A program made the translations under genes and the position numbers. The notes under the pieces are model-generated. The model was given only the letters and a program-made list of their open reading frames with translations. It ran no database searches and was not told where the DNA came from. Of a stretch of 64,000 nt of DNA, positions 1-11,671 are shown in pieces (the first letter of the stretch is position 1; each line of letters starts with the position of its first letter). The stretch comes from Chrysoporthe austroafricana (Eukaryota > Ascomycota > Sordariomycetes > Diaporthales > Cryphonectriaceae): the NCBI GenBank assembly GCA_001051155.2, contig JYIP02000001.1:2356001-2420000 (forward strand). The letters run 5' to 3'.

Positions 1-2
1 TG

Positions 3-731
3 GCCAAGTCCCTCGTCTGCGACGACTGCGGCAAGCAGTTCCGCACCACGGCCATGGCCGAGTTCCACGCGAGCAAGTCCGGCCACGAGAACTTCTCCGA
101 GTCGACCGAGGAGGTGAAGCCCCTCACCGAGGAGGAGAAGAAGCAGAAGCTCGCCGAGATGCGCGCCGCGCTGGCCGAGAAGCGCTCGCGGCAGTCCGAG
201 CTGGACAAGGAGGACAACAAGCGCAACGAGGCCATCAAGCGCAAGGCGACCAAGGAGACGCAGGACATGAAGGAGGAGCTCCAGCGCAAGGAGCAGATCA
301 AGGAGGCCGCGCGCAAGAAGCAGGAGAAGCTCGCCGACCAGGAGGCCAAGCGGCGCATCAAGGCCAAGATCGAGGCCGACAAGGAGGAGCGCCGCCGCAA
401 GGCCGAGGAGGCCAAGGCCGCCCGGGAGGGCAAGGCCCCGCCCACCGCCGCCGCCGAGGCTGCCGCCGCGCCCGCTGCCCCCTCGCAGCCCAAGTCGAGC
501 GCGTCCTACACCGACGCGCGGCTGCGCTTCCAGACGCCCGGCGGTACGGTGCAGAAGAGCTTCCCCGCGGAGACGACCCTGTTCGAGGTGGCCGAGGCGC
601 TGAGGGCGGAGGGCACGAGCGTGCAGAACTTCACCATGACGTTCCCGCGGAAGGTCTTCGAGGCCAGCGAGTTTGGCCAGACGCTTCGGGAGGTGGGACT
701 TGTTCCTAGCGGTGTCCTGATCGTCAAATAG
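3..731 (+). CDS. UBX-domain protein with N-terminal C2H2 zinc finger (UBXN1-like), 5' end missing
   Basis: The reading frame is already open at the left edge, so the N-terminus lies outside the window. The first visible residues form a C2H2-type finger (VCDDCGKQF...H...GH) that overlaps the first internal Met at 54. A long charged coiled coil rich in Lys/Glu/Arg follows (to about position 430), then an Ala/Pro linker. A C-terminal UBX domain covers the last 80 or so residues (from DARLRFQTPGG to the stop, with the typical TFPRKVF element). This order (finger or UBA, coiled coil, UBX) is that of UBXN1/SAKS1-type Cdc48/p97 cofactors, which link ubiquitinated substrates to the segregase. Assignment to the UBX family is firm; the exact ortholog and the missing UBA region cannot be judged here. 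Confidence 0.88.
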   Translation, partial: AKSLVCDDCGKQFRTTAMAEFHASKSGHENFSESTEEVKPLTEEEKKQKLAEMRAALAEKRSRQSELDKEDNKRNEAIKRKATKETQDMKEELQRKEQIKEAARKKQEKLADQEAKRRIKAKIEADKEERRRKAEEAKAAREGKAPPTAAAEAAAAPAAPSQPKSSASYTDARLRFQTPGGTVQKSFPAETTLFEVAEALRAEGTSVQNFTMTFPRKVFEASEFGQTLREVGLVPSGVLIVK

Positions 732-1653
732 ACAACCAGGCCCGAAACGAGGAGACTCGAGTGGAACATGGGATCTGCAGTGGAAAGGACTTGAGCCGCT
801 GCAGGCCAGAATTCTCCCAAAAAATGGCGTTCTAAAAAGGGATTGCGGGCCACCATTTGGGCCTCGGATACATCGCTGAGCATCGGCTAACATATTCGCC
901 AGCCTGCTGTCGACTTTGGCAGAGGCTGAGAGAGGGTTGCATCTTCATGGTGGACCTGACGCCGTCATAGAGCAGGCGCCAAAGATCTGGGTGCATCTTG
1001 ACCAATTGACGAATTAATGAAGAATACCCCACCCAAGTCTACCGCCTTGACTTACATATTGTAGTTCCTAGACTCCCATGACAAGTGACGATGGGCGGCA
1101 CTCTATGGGTGCATGTTCCTCTACAAGACAGTTCACAGGCATCATCCGTACGCCGATCCGGGCGGATGCCAGAGGCTGAGGTTCTTCGGAGATTGGCATT
1201 TAAGGCGTTGACCATCATGGCATTTGTGAGGCAAGGATTGAAGATTCGGATATGATGAGGCATACAGCCAGACGGCATTCCATTCCCAAACATGTCACTC
1301 ACGTCAAGGTACCTCCATTCAGGAGCAACTGGGCGCAAATTGTTTTTTCCTTTCAATTTGCCAAGGTCATCAAATTCCGGATCCCTCTACTCCATCCCTG
1401 CGACCAGATACCAAAGGAGAAGAAGCCTTCCTCCCCATCCCGTTTTCGTAGATGACTGGTATTTGCTAGACTAGAAGCAGCGTAGCATTGTGTGAGAAAA
1501 AAAATGACCCGCAACCCAATGCATGATCGAAGGAAGTACAGCAGAGCGGGAGAGAGATGTCGTCGTGAGGATGGTGTCGGGTCGGTCGGATTGCTCGTAG
1601 GTTTTTTTGTTGCTCGTTTTGACGGCGGCAGTTGGCAGTGAGGGGAAAACCGT
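732..1653. other. Convergent intergenic region
   Basis: Holds the 3' flanks of the UBX gene (plus) and the RPP1 gene (minus). Short ORFs on both strands lack codon bias or recognisable motifs. I see no RNA gene or repeat. Confidence 0.6.
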
Positions 1654-2296
1654 TTAGTCGAACAGACCGAAGCCCATGTCCTCGTCGGACTCCTCCTTCT
1701 CTGTAGACGATGTCAGCCAGCCAGTCCTGGTCCGGGCGCACCACAGCCCACGCGGGCCTGTGGTGGTTTGGGGCACACGTACCCTCTTCCTTTGCCTCCT
1801 CCTTGGCCTCCTCAGCAGCGGCGGCACCGCCGGCGGCAGCACCACCGGCGGCAGGGGCAGCGGCACCACCACCGGAGCCGACGTTGGTCAGGAGGTCCTT
1901 GACATCCTTGCCCTCGAGAGCCTGTTTGATCGTGATCCTTGTCAGCGTCCATGTTCCCCAGTCGGGTATCAAATCCTATTGAGCCCCCCGGTCCAGATTT
2001 CGAGGTGGGTCTTTTTCGCTCTCGACGGATTTCGGTTGTGGCCGTACCTTGGCGAACAGAGAGGTCCAGATGGGCTCGACTTCAGGGACGTTGGCAGCCT
2101 TGATCAGGGTCTGCAGCTTGTCGGCCTGTTTGCGGATCACCAAAGTCAGCATTCCGGCGTCGTCTTCCGGGCCGTCGACGTCGTTTGCGACCGTCGTGGG
2201 ATCGGGGGGGGGGTTATTTTTTCATACGGTGATCTCAAGACCCTCATCGGCGAGGATGAGGGCGGCGTAGGAGTTGGCCAGCTCAGGAGTAGACAT
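1654..2296 (-). CDS. RPP1: 60S acidic ribosomal protein P1
   Basis: Four exons rebuilt by hand: 2296-2228, 2125-2048, 1921-1783 and 1700-1654, giving 110 residues, the usual size for P1. All introns have GT..AG ends and the first has a CTGAC branch point. The N-terminus [19 protein letters not shown], the central [20 protein letters not shown] helix region, the Ala/Gly hinge and the acidic tail ending [10 protein letters not shown] are diagnostic of the stalk protein family. The protein sits on the large ribosomal subunit as a heterodimer with P2, recruits translation GTPases and is phosphorylated in its tail. It is transcribed divergently from the DUF2408 gene at 3186. The model is very secure because every junction keeps frame. 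Confidence 0.97.
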
Positions 2297-3185
2297 TTTG
2301 AATGTGCGTGTGTTGAGTGCGGGATGCAGGAGAGTGGGTGGGATCAAGATGCTGCTGCGCAAAGTGGTGACAATTCAAGGTTCTCGGTCGAGACGGTTGG
2401 CGGTTGGTCCTACTGGGTCGTCTGCATTTTTCGCACACGAAAGAAAAATCTCGGAAAAACCCTAGCGCCGAGGCTTGATGACTGAGCCTCCCGAGCCTTA
2501 CTTAGCCCGGCTCGGATACGACGCTTTGATGCTAGCCTTATCGATTGGGACGCCGACCCCACCTCTGTGCCTTGTCTGGGCTCCCCCACTTCCAAGGTCC
2601 AGTGACGTCTCTGGTTGCTGCTTCGAGGGTACTAGAATCGTTGATGAATGCGGCTAAGCCCTCGAGATCGTCGATGACACAGCAAATTACCACTGTCATT
2701 TTACACCAATCTACCGAGGTCTATAGCCACTCGTTGACAGCCCTGCAGCGACAAGGTGAGGCATGAAGCTTAAACGAACATATGCGTCTGGATGATTGGC
2801 TAATCTAGCGGTGCCATAGTTGCAGCTCTCTTACCTGGACCATCACCGCTCCACTTCTAGCTCGTGCGGGCTTGGCTTCCCAACAACTGATAGACTACTT
2901 GAACCCATATCTTGTCCTCCAGCGTCACTCATCATCTGACTTCACCGCGTCGCACCCTCATAGTTGCGCACACTGTTCGGAGGTATTTTGTAGCAGCGAG
3001 GGGGAGATCTCACCAGGCGGCCCTCTTTACCAGCGGCGGCAAGTTTCAGAACACGAGGGCAGCCTGAGTCGAGCCTCAAAAGCTTAAAGGGCCACTGATA
3101 ACATACCCGACACGACCTACCGCGATTTCGTCTCACACCGGCTCCGTCGTTTATCAGCAGGGACCACAGCAACGCATAGCCCAGC
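2297..3185. promoter_or_regulatory. Divergent promoter region between RPP1 and the DUF2408 gene
   Basis: 889 bp separate two start codons pointing away from each other. A poly-G run lies in RPP1 intron 1 just inside the gene. No TATA or named operator was recognised; the region is called regulatory from its position only. Confidence 0.5.
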
Positions 3186-4725
3186 ATGGAAACACCTGCA
3201 GTCCCCCCTCCCCAGGATGCTCGGGAGACAGAGATCATGGAGCGCCTTGTGGCGGTGCGGGACCAGCTCCTCCTCCTCAAGCAGGACCGCACAAAATACA
3301 TCCGCTCCCAGGATGTCATGGGCCTGTACGACCAGACCATCGAGGAGGTGAGGAAGGTCACCGAGATCCGCGCGGTCAGCAACGGGGACGCCGGCGAGAA
3401 CCGCCTCGACAGAGTCATGGAGAGCTGCTTCCAGCTGCTGTCCCTCTTCTTTATGACGATAGGAAGGACCGGTGAAGCCCCTGCGGCCTACGCGCTCACG
3501 TCGACGATCAAGCGATTGCTGGGCCACCTCACCGAGGCGAATTTGTTCTCCGCTAAGGATCTCGAGAGCATGAGCAAGACCCTCGACCAGCTGTCCGGCA
3601 CGGTCAAAGATGCCGACGAGAGGCACTCGCCGTACCTGATCGAGCTGTTGTCAAAGAGGGTGCAGCTTTGCCAGTCGTCCCTGGCAAAGCTGCAGAAGAA
3701 GCTGGACAACCTGGATGAGGCGTTGGTGGACGTGCACGAGAAGTTGATATCTATCATCCGCTCGATGTCGTTGGCAAACACTAAGGCTAAGGTGAGCACG
3801 ATCCCACGTGAGAAAGGAGGCCGGTCGCTAACATGCCAACAAGTTCAACCGAGCGGAGGTAGAAAAACTCAAGGCTCAACTGCAGGACATCGATGCGCAG
3901 CGAGCGGACGGTCAGTTTAAGACGGTAGACGGCGAGGTTGCCAAGGGCAGCGAGGAGGTCTCGCAGACCCTTGAAAGGTGTCTTCTCTGGTCTGAGATCG
4001 TACTGGAACGGAAAGGAGTGATCCCAGAGCAGTGGAAGCAGATCTATGACGTCCTGATTGGCATCCGCAACGACCTGGATAAGTTCTCGATCACACCAGC
4101 ATGGTCCCTTCGAGAGACAGACCTGTACGACTACCAACGGCAACTCGATAAGATTGACGAGGCTAGGGTCGATGGGAACTGGCTGGACGACCAGGGCCGG
4201 CCGGCGGAGCTCTACGTGCAAAGGGTAGGTCAGCTGCTTGGGATACGTAGGCCCTCTTGCTGACGACCTGCAGACATTGTTGTACCTCATCCGACGGAGC
4301 TACGGGTATATCTACCATCTCATGCTCCTGTCGGAACCCGTTTCAGAAGCGCTCCTCCCGGTGTATAACCAACTATCCACCTTGAAGCGCTGCTTGCTGG
4401 AGGTCAAGAACTCTGGAGGTGTTAACTCCGCAAGAGAACTGTATCCATACAGCATGAAGGTTAGCTAGTCCCCGCGTCCCCTCCCACAGCCCAGCCCTGC
4501 CCCGCACCGCCCGGCTGACATCTAGTCACCCAGCTGAACTCCATCGACAACATGCGGACCGACGGGAAATTCGAAATTAACGGCGACATTCCCGAGGGCC
4601 AAGGGGCTGTGACGGACCTGCTGGCAGAGTGCTTCGATCTCAACTACGACCTGCGCGTGGAGGCCGAGTCCCGCGCCGAGCGCGCCGAAGCAGCAGCCGG
4701 CGTCGAGGCCGCGGCAGAGGCTTAG
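3186..4725 (+). CDS. DUF2408 family protein
   Basis: Four exons: 3186-3791, 3844-4224, 4274-4459 and 4534-4725, coding 454 residues. Intron 1 carries a GCTAAC branch point, and phase is kept at every junction. The product is almost wholly helical, with two related halves: an N-terminal unit (RDQLLLLKQDRTKYIRSQDV, ESCFQLLSLF, YALTSTIKRLL) and a later one (YDVLIGIRNDLDK, SLRETDLYDYQRQLDKIDE, LLYLIRRSYGYIYHLM, PVYNQLSTLKRCLLEVKN). This matches Pfam DUF2408, widespread in fungi, with no settled function. There is no signal peptide or membrane segment, and the tail is Ala/Glu-rich. The start chosen is the first Met after an in-frame stop region and fits the family N-terminus. Confidence 0.9.
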
Positions 4726-5332
4726 AGGCACCCGCCCGCAGGGGCCACAGGAGGAGTGTGAATGTATGGCCCGAGACGGTGCCTCCGGCGCCACCCACCA
4801 GCTTGTGAACAGCCCGCCCGCCGGGCGCCGAGGGTGCGAGAGCCCAGGGTGCGGATGATTGTGCCACTATTTGAGGAGATGGTCAGATGGCTGTTTCCAG
4901 GAGACGAGACTGACCCTAGTAGAGGGTCATATCGAGCGCGGAGAACACGAGCGAAATTGTATAATGTAAGGCTGCAGTCTTTATGCTTTCTAATCGACCG
5001 GGCAGGTCTGGTACGGAGTATGGTCACGAGCATGCCGTATCAATGGCTGAAGGGGAAGGTGTCCCGGGCATTCAGGCGGACGGTCACGCGAAAATGGAAA
5101 TATGGGCTGGGCATGCATCCACAGGCTGAAATTTTTGTCTGAACCCGGCGGACTTGGTATTCACGGGGCATCTCCAGAGAGAGACTTCCTGAAAAGGGAA
5201 CCCCCCGAAGGCTTGCACTGAAATTTGTAGCGTTGTCAAAATCGATACGAGGCTCGTAACCATCAGCTAATCTGTACGGGCTCGCCTCAGATCCCATGCG
5301 TTCCACACCTGCTACCTCCTAATCCCCCAGCC
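4726..5332. other. Convergent intergenic region
   Basis: 3' flanks of the DUF2408 gene and the YCII gene. A 126-codon plus-strand ORF (4762-5142) lacks motifs and looks like chance. No RNA gene or repeat seen. Confidence 0.55.
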
Positions 5333-6050
5333 TCAAGGAAACCGGAATGCAATCTTGGCCGGCCAGACCATAGCCTGCGACGTGAAGAAAGGTGTCAGTC
5401 CGCTTCTCCGACCGCGGCCCGGGGGGCGCTCGCGATACCGCCGCCGCTAGCACCGCCGTCCGGAACGTCGCTCTACTCACCTTGTCCAGGTCCCACACCC
5501 CAGCCTCGACGTAGACGTCGTCCTTCAGCATATCGAGCGCCGCCTCCCGGCTCTCCGCGACGACCATGACCGTGCTGCCGGCGAACTTGAGGCTCGTCAC
5601 CTCGTCGTCGGGCGGCACCTCGTTCAGCACGGCGCCTACACCCGCCGCCAGGTCAGCAAGCAGCCCGCAGGTCCACTCGGCGGAAACGCTCCGCCTCCCC
5701 CGGGGGCCTCTCCTACCCGAGGTAGGGAAGGGGGGAGAAAAGGGGAGGACTCACCCATCATCTTGTACAGGCCGCTCTCCTTCGCCTTGGCCACGCCCTC
5801 GAAGTGCTTCCTGCACAGGAGCCCAGGCACGTCAGCAGCTTCGTCCCCTCCTTCATCTACGCAAGACCAGGACGGAAAGGCCCCCGGCTGTGGAAAGGCC
5901 CAACGAGGGCAGGAAACCAAGTCCCCCCTTCTCCTCCCCCCTAGACCACTTCCCACCCCCGTCCTAGTCCCCCCAGGGAAAAGAAAGAACAAAAAAAAAA
6001 AAAAAAAAAACCCCCCCCCCCCCCCCCCCCNCCTAATAGCCCCCCCAAGG

Positions 6051-6084
<34 letters not shown>

Positions 6085-6189
6085 CACTCACGCCCGGACC
6101 TCGAGCCGCTTCGCCAGGCTGCCCGGCTTGTCCGGCACGACGATGAGCCACTCGAACTTGCGCGGCGGCGTGGGGGTAGAAGACGCCAT
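5333..6189 (-). CDS. YCII-domain protein
   Basis: Four exons: 6189-6092, 5810-5755, 5635-5481 and 5374-5333, giving 116 residues. The start is MASSTPTPPRKFEWLIVVPD and the C-terminus is VWDLDKAMVWPAKIAFRFP, the family ending. The core (GSLAKRLEVR, GVAKAKESGLYKMMGAVL, STVMVVAESREAALDMLKDD) is the ferredoxin-like YCII fold found in small fungal and bacterial proteins related to muconolactone isomerase-type folds. The substrate is unknown. Intron 1 (6091-5811) is unusually long for this window because it contains poly-A and poly-C runs and the N at 6031, an assembly join, so its true length is unknown. The coding exons are unaffected. Confidence 0.85.
6031..6031. other. Assembly join (single N) inside homopolymers
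   Basis: A lone N is flanked by a 20-base poly-C run, poly-A on both sides and little else. It lies inside intron 1 of the YCII gene. Confidence 0.85.
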
Positions 6190-7257
6190 CCTGACCTGTG
6201 CCGGTAGGGTCGTAGTAGTAGTCCTCGCTACTATTGTTGTTTTTGTTGCTGTGATGCGCGGTAGGGTCCGTCGTCCCGCAGCTGGCGCGATGGTGATAGT
6301 CGTCCTCGCGAGCGCGTGGAGGCGGGAGGCCATTACTCTCCCACCAGAGGGCGTGTGCGGCAGGCAGGTGAGGGAAAGGCGGAAATAAATATCAACCACA
6401 CACGAACGGGAGGGAAGGGACGGGGGGTTTGGTTGGGAGGGTGGGTTGATCCTCTACGCGAATAGAAGAGGAGTATGGGGGGGGGGGGGGGGCATAGGCA
6501 GGTAGATAGATAGGCAGGTTACTCGTCACTGCCGCAACCCGAGACCCCCGCCCGGGGGGAGACATCACTGTTGCGCAAGTGCGACACCGCAGTGCGGGGC
6601 GGGCTTTTTCTCCCCCCCCCCCTTCTTGTGAGGGAGCATTGGAGGGCCGTCGTCATGATCTGCCTTTTTTCTTTTTTTTGTCTACGATCTCGATTGCGCG
6701 TTCTCGAAAAGGCCGTCGGGGATAATACCGTGTAGTCTCAAGGAAGCCCTACACCACGCAACCATAATAATTCCTATCTCTCTCCTACCAGGCCGCACAT
6801 GCTCGCCCCCATAGGACGGACGACTAGAAAGATATTCACGTGCACGCGGTCGGTACAAATGCAATATTAAGATCTACTTGCCAGATGGCGCTTTTGAAGC
6901 ATCTTCATTCGTAATGCATAGTCTCTCCTCTCCTCCCAACGGCCGCCATCCCTCCTCCTCCCTCCGGTATCAGCCACGCACGCGCCGTCCTGGCTCTGTC
7001 CCTCGCAGGTCCTGTCCGTAAAGCAAATGGGGGATATGATATGACTCCCGACCCAAACGCCGGCCAATGTGATGCGATGTGATCCATAAAACTCCACGCT
7101 TGAAAGCAGTGTTGGAAAGACAACCATGATGGGGGCCTTTCCTTTTCCCCCTTCTCCCGTCGTCAGACCAAAACCAGCAAATCAGCCCTGAATTTTTCTC
7201 CCATCTCCCCCTCCCCCCCCCAAAAAAAAACCCGGCTCGCGCCCGCCGGCGCACCCC
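6190..7257. other. Intergenic region upstream of the YCII gene
   Basis: About 1.07 kb between the YCII start and the stop of the next minus-strand gene. It contains a poly-G run at about 6478-6492, other short homopolymer tracts and no convincing ORF. It must hold the YCII promoter and the SP-RING gene's 3' UTR. Confidence 0.5.
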
Positions 7258-9323
7258 CTAGTCGATCTCGATGATCTCCACGGGGCCCCGCTCCGCCGAC
7301 GGCGCCTCGCGCGGGACCGGCCGCCTCCTCCCCGAAGCCGCGGGGCGCCGCGGCGCCGCCGGCGCGTCGCTCCCGCTGCCGTCGTCGCTGACGTCCACCT
7401 CGCTGGCGGCGTCCACCTCGCTCTCGTCCGCCTCCTCGACCACGCGCCACTGCCCGTCGGCCGCGACCAGGATGGACTTGGCGTCCAGCCTGTTCTGCGC
7501 CGCCAGTGTCCCGCGCACGCCCTCCAGGAAGCTGTCGATGTACAGGCTGCCCGGCCGCGCGTCCCGGAAGCAGATGGGGCACTTCCACCGGTCGGGCTCC
7601 GACAGCTCCGGGCGCTTGGGGCACGTGCACGTGCACGCCTCGTGGTTGCACCTGATCCGGTCCACGGTGGCCCGCGTGTTCAGCCACGTCTCGAGGTCGA
7701 AGCACTCCAGGTGCGTGCACGTCGCCCCGCGCGCCGGCGTGTGGAAGAGGCTGGCGCTGAACGGGTCCGTCATGTCGATGGACAGCTCGCGCGCCTCCTC
7801 GCCCGCGCGGTCGACCACGGCGATGCCGTCCTCGTCCAGTGTCGCCGTGACCCTGGACCGAATCTTGTCCAGGGTCTCTTGGCGGTCGGCCCTGCGGGTC
7901 TCCTGGATGTCCTTCAAGATCTCGGAGTGGCGGGCTGTCTCGAGGATCTCGACGGCAAAGTAGAAATTATTGCCCTTCCTGTCGGCGTTCAGGTGATCTG
8001 CGCGCGGCACCGTCACTTTCAACTGGTTCTTGCCCGACAGGACAAAGTCGGTCAGGTCGACGGCCAGGTCTTTTCCATAGTGACTTTTTCTTTTGGCGGG
8101 CACTATGCGCCCGTTGAACCTAATGAAAATACTGTCAGGCCACGCGGTGTCTCTGGGGACCCAGTCTGACTCCTCGACTGATCCATCCGACGGCATTCTG
8201 CAGCAACGAATGCGGAAGCGTAACGAGCCGTGCCAGTACTCGCGACGGTTCGCCGGCTGTCGGGGTTCGTCGGGCTCGGATAGTACCTTCTGGCAGGTTC
8301 GTGAGGCTTGCTCCGGGCTGACCTCAAGCTCCAAGTTGTGGGAAGCTGTAAGGCGGAATGGGGCCACGGCAAATGACTGGAGAAATTGGTAATGCCGTTC
8401 ATTTACATCTCCACTACGCCTCATCCGGTCGGGACTCCGCACATGGGCATGGTGAAGTGTCATGGAAACCGACTTCATCTCGTACGGTGAATGGGGATAC
8501 TCGCTTCGCGCAACGACGTCGCCCGGGGGCGGAAACAGACGACTCGGTGGCGGGTGAGCGCCAGGTGCGCCATTGTTGAACCACGCTGGACTGTTCTGCG
8601 CCATCGGTGACTGCATCTGCATTTCCGGCCGCGGCCGGGGCCGAGCCCGCGGCTGCTGCATGCCGACAGGTGAAGGCGAGGCAGAGACAGGCCCAGCGAC
8701 TTGTTGCATCGGCCTCAGATTCGCCATCATCGGAGAGCTCGGATCTATTGGTGTAGCCGGCCCTGCTGGCGACTGTGCTGGGTCTCGCGCAGGAGGAACG
8801 TGCTGTCTCATGCGGCGCTGGTCTTCCATTGGCACCTGCTGGGGCGTGTTGGGCCGGTACTGCGGAGGATTCAATAGCATGCCAGGATGCTGCTGCGGAC
8901 TGGCCGCTGCACGCATCACGCCCGCCGCTGCTTGCATCGGGGGCGCGGGATTCGTGAGAGCGCTTGGTAGCGTGACAGGGCGAGGCGATGGACCGAATTG
9001 AGGCGTCGGCGGCTGAGCAGCGAGTGAGCTGGAGGGAAATGTTGGGCTCCCCGCGCCCGGATATGGTCCGGACGCGTTTCTAGTGTGACTGAGCATCGTG
9101 TGCTCCATCGGATTTCGCGACCACCGAGGATCAGGATTGGGCACGGGCCGAAGGGGGCCTAAGACCGGCCTGCCCTGCGCCGGCTGCGGATGGGGAAACT
9201 GTTGCGCAGCATGAGGTATCTGCTGCGTTGGCGGCTGTGCCAGCTGTCGAGGCTGCTGTATGGCGCCTCTCGGCAACGTCATCTGTGGATGCTGTTGCCT
9301 CTGAATCTGTTGGTTCTGAAACT

Positions 9324-9355
<32 letters not shown>

Positions 9356-11548
9356 TGCTGCTGCATCGTCTGCGGGCGTTGTTGCTGCTCCTGCTGCTGT
9401 CGGTGCTGCTGCAGTATAGCTTGGTGCTGCTGCATCACCTGCGGGTGTTGCTCCTGGTGTGGCTCCTGCTGCTGCTGCATTGCTTGCGGGTGTTGTTGCT
9501 GCTCCTGCTGCTGCCGCTGCTGCTGAAGCATAGCGAGGTACTGGTGCATCGGCTGCGGGAGTTGTTGCTGCTGCTGTATAGCCTGCTGCTGCTGCAGCGC
9601 CTGCATCGCCTGCTGCTGTATCGCCTGCTGCTGCTGCATCGCCTGCTGCTGCTGCATCGCCTGCTGTCGCCGCACCTCCTGCTGCTGCTGCTGCTGCTGC
9701 TGCATCGCCTGCTGCTGCTGCACCGCCTGCTGCTGCTGTTGCACCGCCTGCTGCTGCTGCATCGCCTGCTGCTGCTGTTGCACCGCCTGCTGCTGCTGCA
9801 TAGCCTGCCGCTGCTGCATAGCCCTTGCGACATGGGGGTTTGCCTTCGCGAACAGCTCCCGGTACGCCTGGATGAGACCCGCGTTCCGGCGCTCGATGCT
9901 CGCGGGGCCGCTGTCGGCAGGGCCAGGAAGGACCAGGCTGCCGTTCTCATCGTAGTGGCTCGCCTGGTCGCGGGCAAAGTACTGGTCCGCCTGGTCGCCG
10001 AGCTCGCCGTCCCAGATGCCGAGCCTGCGCCGGGACGCCGTGAAGAGGAGCTTCTGCACCGTGACGGAGTGGCACTTGAACATGGCCAGCAGCTCGTCCA
10101 TCAGGTAGGGGTAGTGGCGGCGGAACGAGTTCTGGGAGAGAGACGGCCAGTGCCGGGAAAGGCCGGTGAGGAAATCCGCAATCCTTGCAACGCCTTCGGG
10201 ATTGGCATAGTTGAAGTTGCGGTGGGGAAAGAAGGCGCACCACATCAGGACGTCCCTGGAGAGACCGTCATTCTTCTTAAGAATGGTCTCGAGGATCTCA
10301 ATGCCACGGGAGATGTTGTCCATACTGTAGTGAGGAGGCAGCCGCGGAAGCAGCGTGCGGTCAAAGGTCCATATGCAGAAGAGCGAGTGCAGGTGGAGGT
10401 AGAAAACATCTCCGTGGGCACAGGCATCCTTCAGGAGCTTAAACCGCGGCTTCTCGAGATGAGGCGACAGGTTCTGCTCGCCGCCCAGTGATGTGATCTT
10501 CTCGTCAATGCATGCGACAGGGATGGAGAACGGGCGGATCGTAGAGGGGGCAGCGGCGTCGCCAGAGTCAAGGCGCCTCCTCTTGTTCGCATGCTCGCCA
10601 TCGCCGGACGGGCTCGCACACGCCTGCCCAGCCGCGCCCCCCGTCTGCACCATGGTCGGGCTCAAGACGGCCCGCCCACCCGGCGAGCCTGCCTGGCTGC
10701 TCTGTGGCAGAGCAGCAGCAGCAGCAGGAGGCGGCGGCGGCATGACCTGCGGCGACCGGGCTCGAGCGAGATCGGGGCTGGCCTGGGCGGGTGTGGGAGG
10801 CGGCGCCGCGGCGGTAGGAGTAGCCGTAGTAGCAGTAGCAGCAGCAGCGGCAGCTTCTGCAGGTCTCGTGTCCACGGGCGTGCGCGGCGGCAGCCGGGCA
10901 TCTGAGGCGGTGGCGTCGTTCGCGACTCGCTGTACTGGCGGGGGGCCGGGAAGAGACGTGGCCATCATGTTCGGGCTGTCCCTGAAGTTCGAGTGAGCCG
11001 GGCTCGGCTCGTCGCTAGGGGTGGGGGTGGGGAGGACATCTGCGTCTGTTCTGTATCCACACTGGCCGTCAGCCTTTCTCTCATCTTCACACGGCGCGGT
11101 CGAGACAGGTGGAGGGGGGGGGGTGTGAGAGATCGGACCGGCGCGCAGGGCTAGAAGAAACCTCCGCGCACGCTCCGCCTCGACCTCTCCCGGGTGGCAG
11201 CTGGCCCGGCGATGGTGTGACTCACCCTGCAAGCGGCTGGCACAAACGTCGGGGCTCGTGCTCGGGCGGCCGCGGCGGCTGCTGCTGCTCCTGGGTCTGG
11301 GGCGGGGCATGTGGAAGAGCAGCGCCGTGGGCGGGCGGGGGCTGAGGCCGTCGCGGCGTCTGGGCGTGCCGCGGAGGCGGGCGCTGGGGAAGAGGATGGG
11401 GGCTCCGCTGGGCAGGCGCGGCACCTGGCGCGGCGCTTGTCGTCATCCATGGCCTCCGCCTGCCGCCCATGAACTTGTGGAGGGTGGAGTTGGCGTCGGC
11501 GACCTGGGCGGCGGAGAGGCCCTCCTGTCCCCTCGGCGAGCCGGGCAT
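7258..11548 (-). CDS. SP-RING (MIZ) zinc-finger protein, PIAS/ZMIZ-like putative SUMO E3 ligase
   Basis: Two exons: 11548-11226 and 11050-7258, 1,371 residues. The naive 1,388-codon ORF starting at 11424 is wrong at its N-terminus. A short upstream exon beginning MPGSPRGQEGLS joins in phase across a GTGAGT...CTGAC...ACAG intron. A conserved helical region lies at about 280-470, and a Gln tract at about 514-685. A PINIT/ZMIZ-like beta region is at about 985-1160 (SFAVAPFRL, NGRIVPAKRKSHYG, NQLKVTVP). The SP-RING at about 1205-1285 carries the Cys/His set (CTHLECFD, CNHEACTCTC, WKCPICF). The C-terminus is acidic and ends in VEIIEID, a likely SUMO-interacting motif. SP-RING proteins recruit SUMO-charged Ubc9, mostly in the nucleus. 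Family assignment is firm; ligase activity is inferred. Confidence 0.85.
9325..9835 (-). repeat. CAG/CAA repeat tract encoding a poly-Gln region
   Basis: On the minus strand this is about 510 bases of CAG/CAA codons with periodic AM, AV and AI interruptions, coding residues about 514-685 of the SP-RING protein. Reading frame is kept throughout. The mixed CAG/CAA codons and regular QQQAMQQQ units suggest growth by duplication of 5-8-codon units as well as slippage. Confidence 0.9.
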
Positions 11549-11647
11549 GGTCTGGGTCGGGGTCGATCATGCGCGTGCGTGAGCAGGATGGGGCGGCCAG
11601 CCTTGGTGTGTGGCTCGGTTCGGGCTGCGGCCGAGGCTGTATTCCGG

Positions 11648-11671
11648 TCGGTCTGGTCTGGTCTGGTCGGA
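11648..11671. repeat. GGTCT pentamer repeat
   Basis: Four to five GGTCT units about 100 bp upstream of the SP-RING gene start. Read on that gene's strand it is CCAGA/AGACC. A longer copy of the same repeat precedes the DUF3824 gene at 45070. Confidence 0.75.

Noticed and set aside
9190..10491. 433-codon Leu-rich plus-strand ORF
   Set aside because: Complement of the CAG/CAA tract of the SP-RING gene (CTG = Leu).
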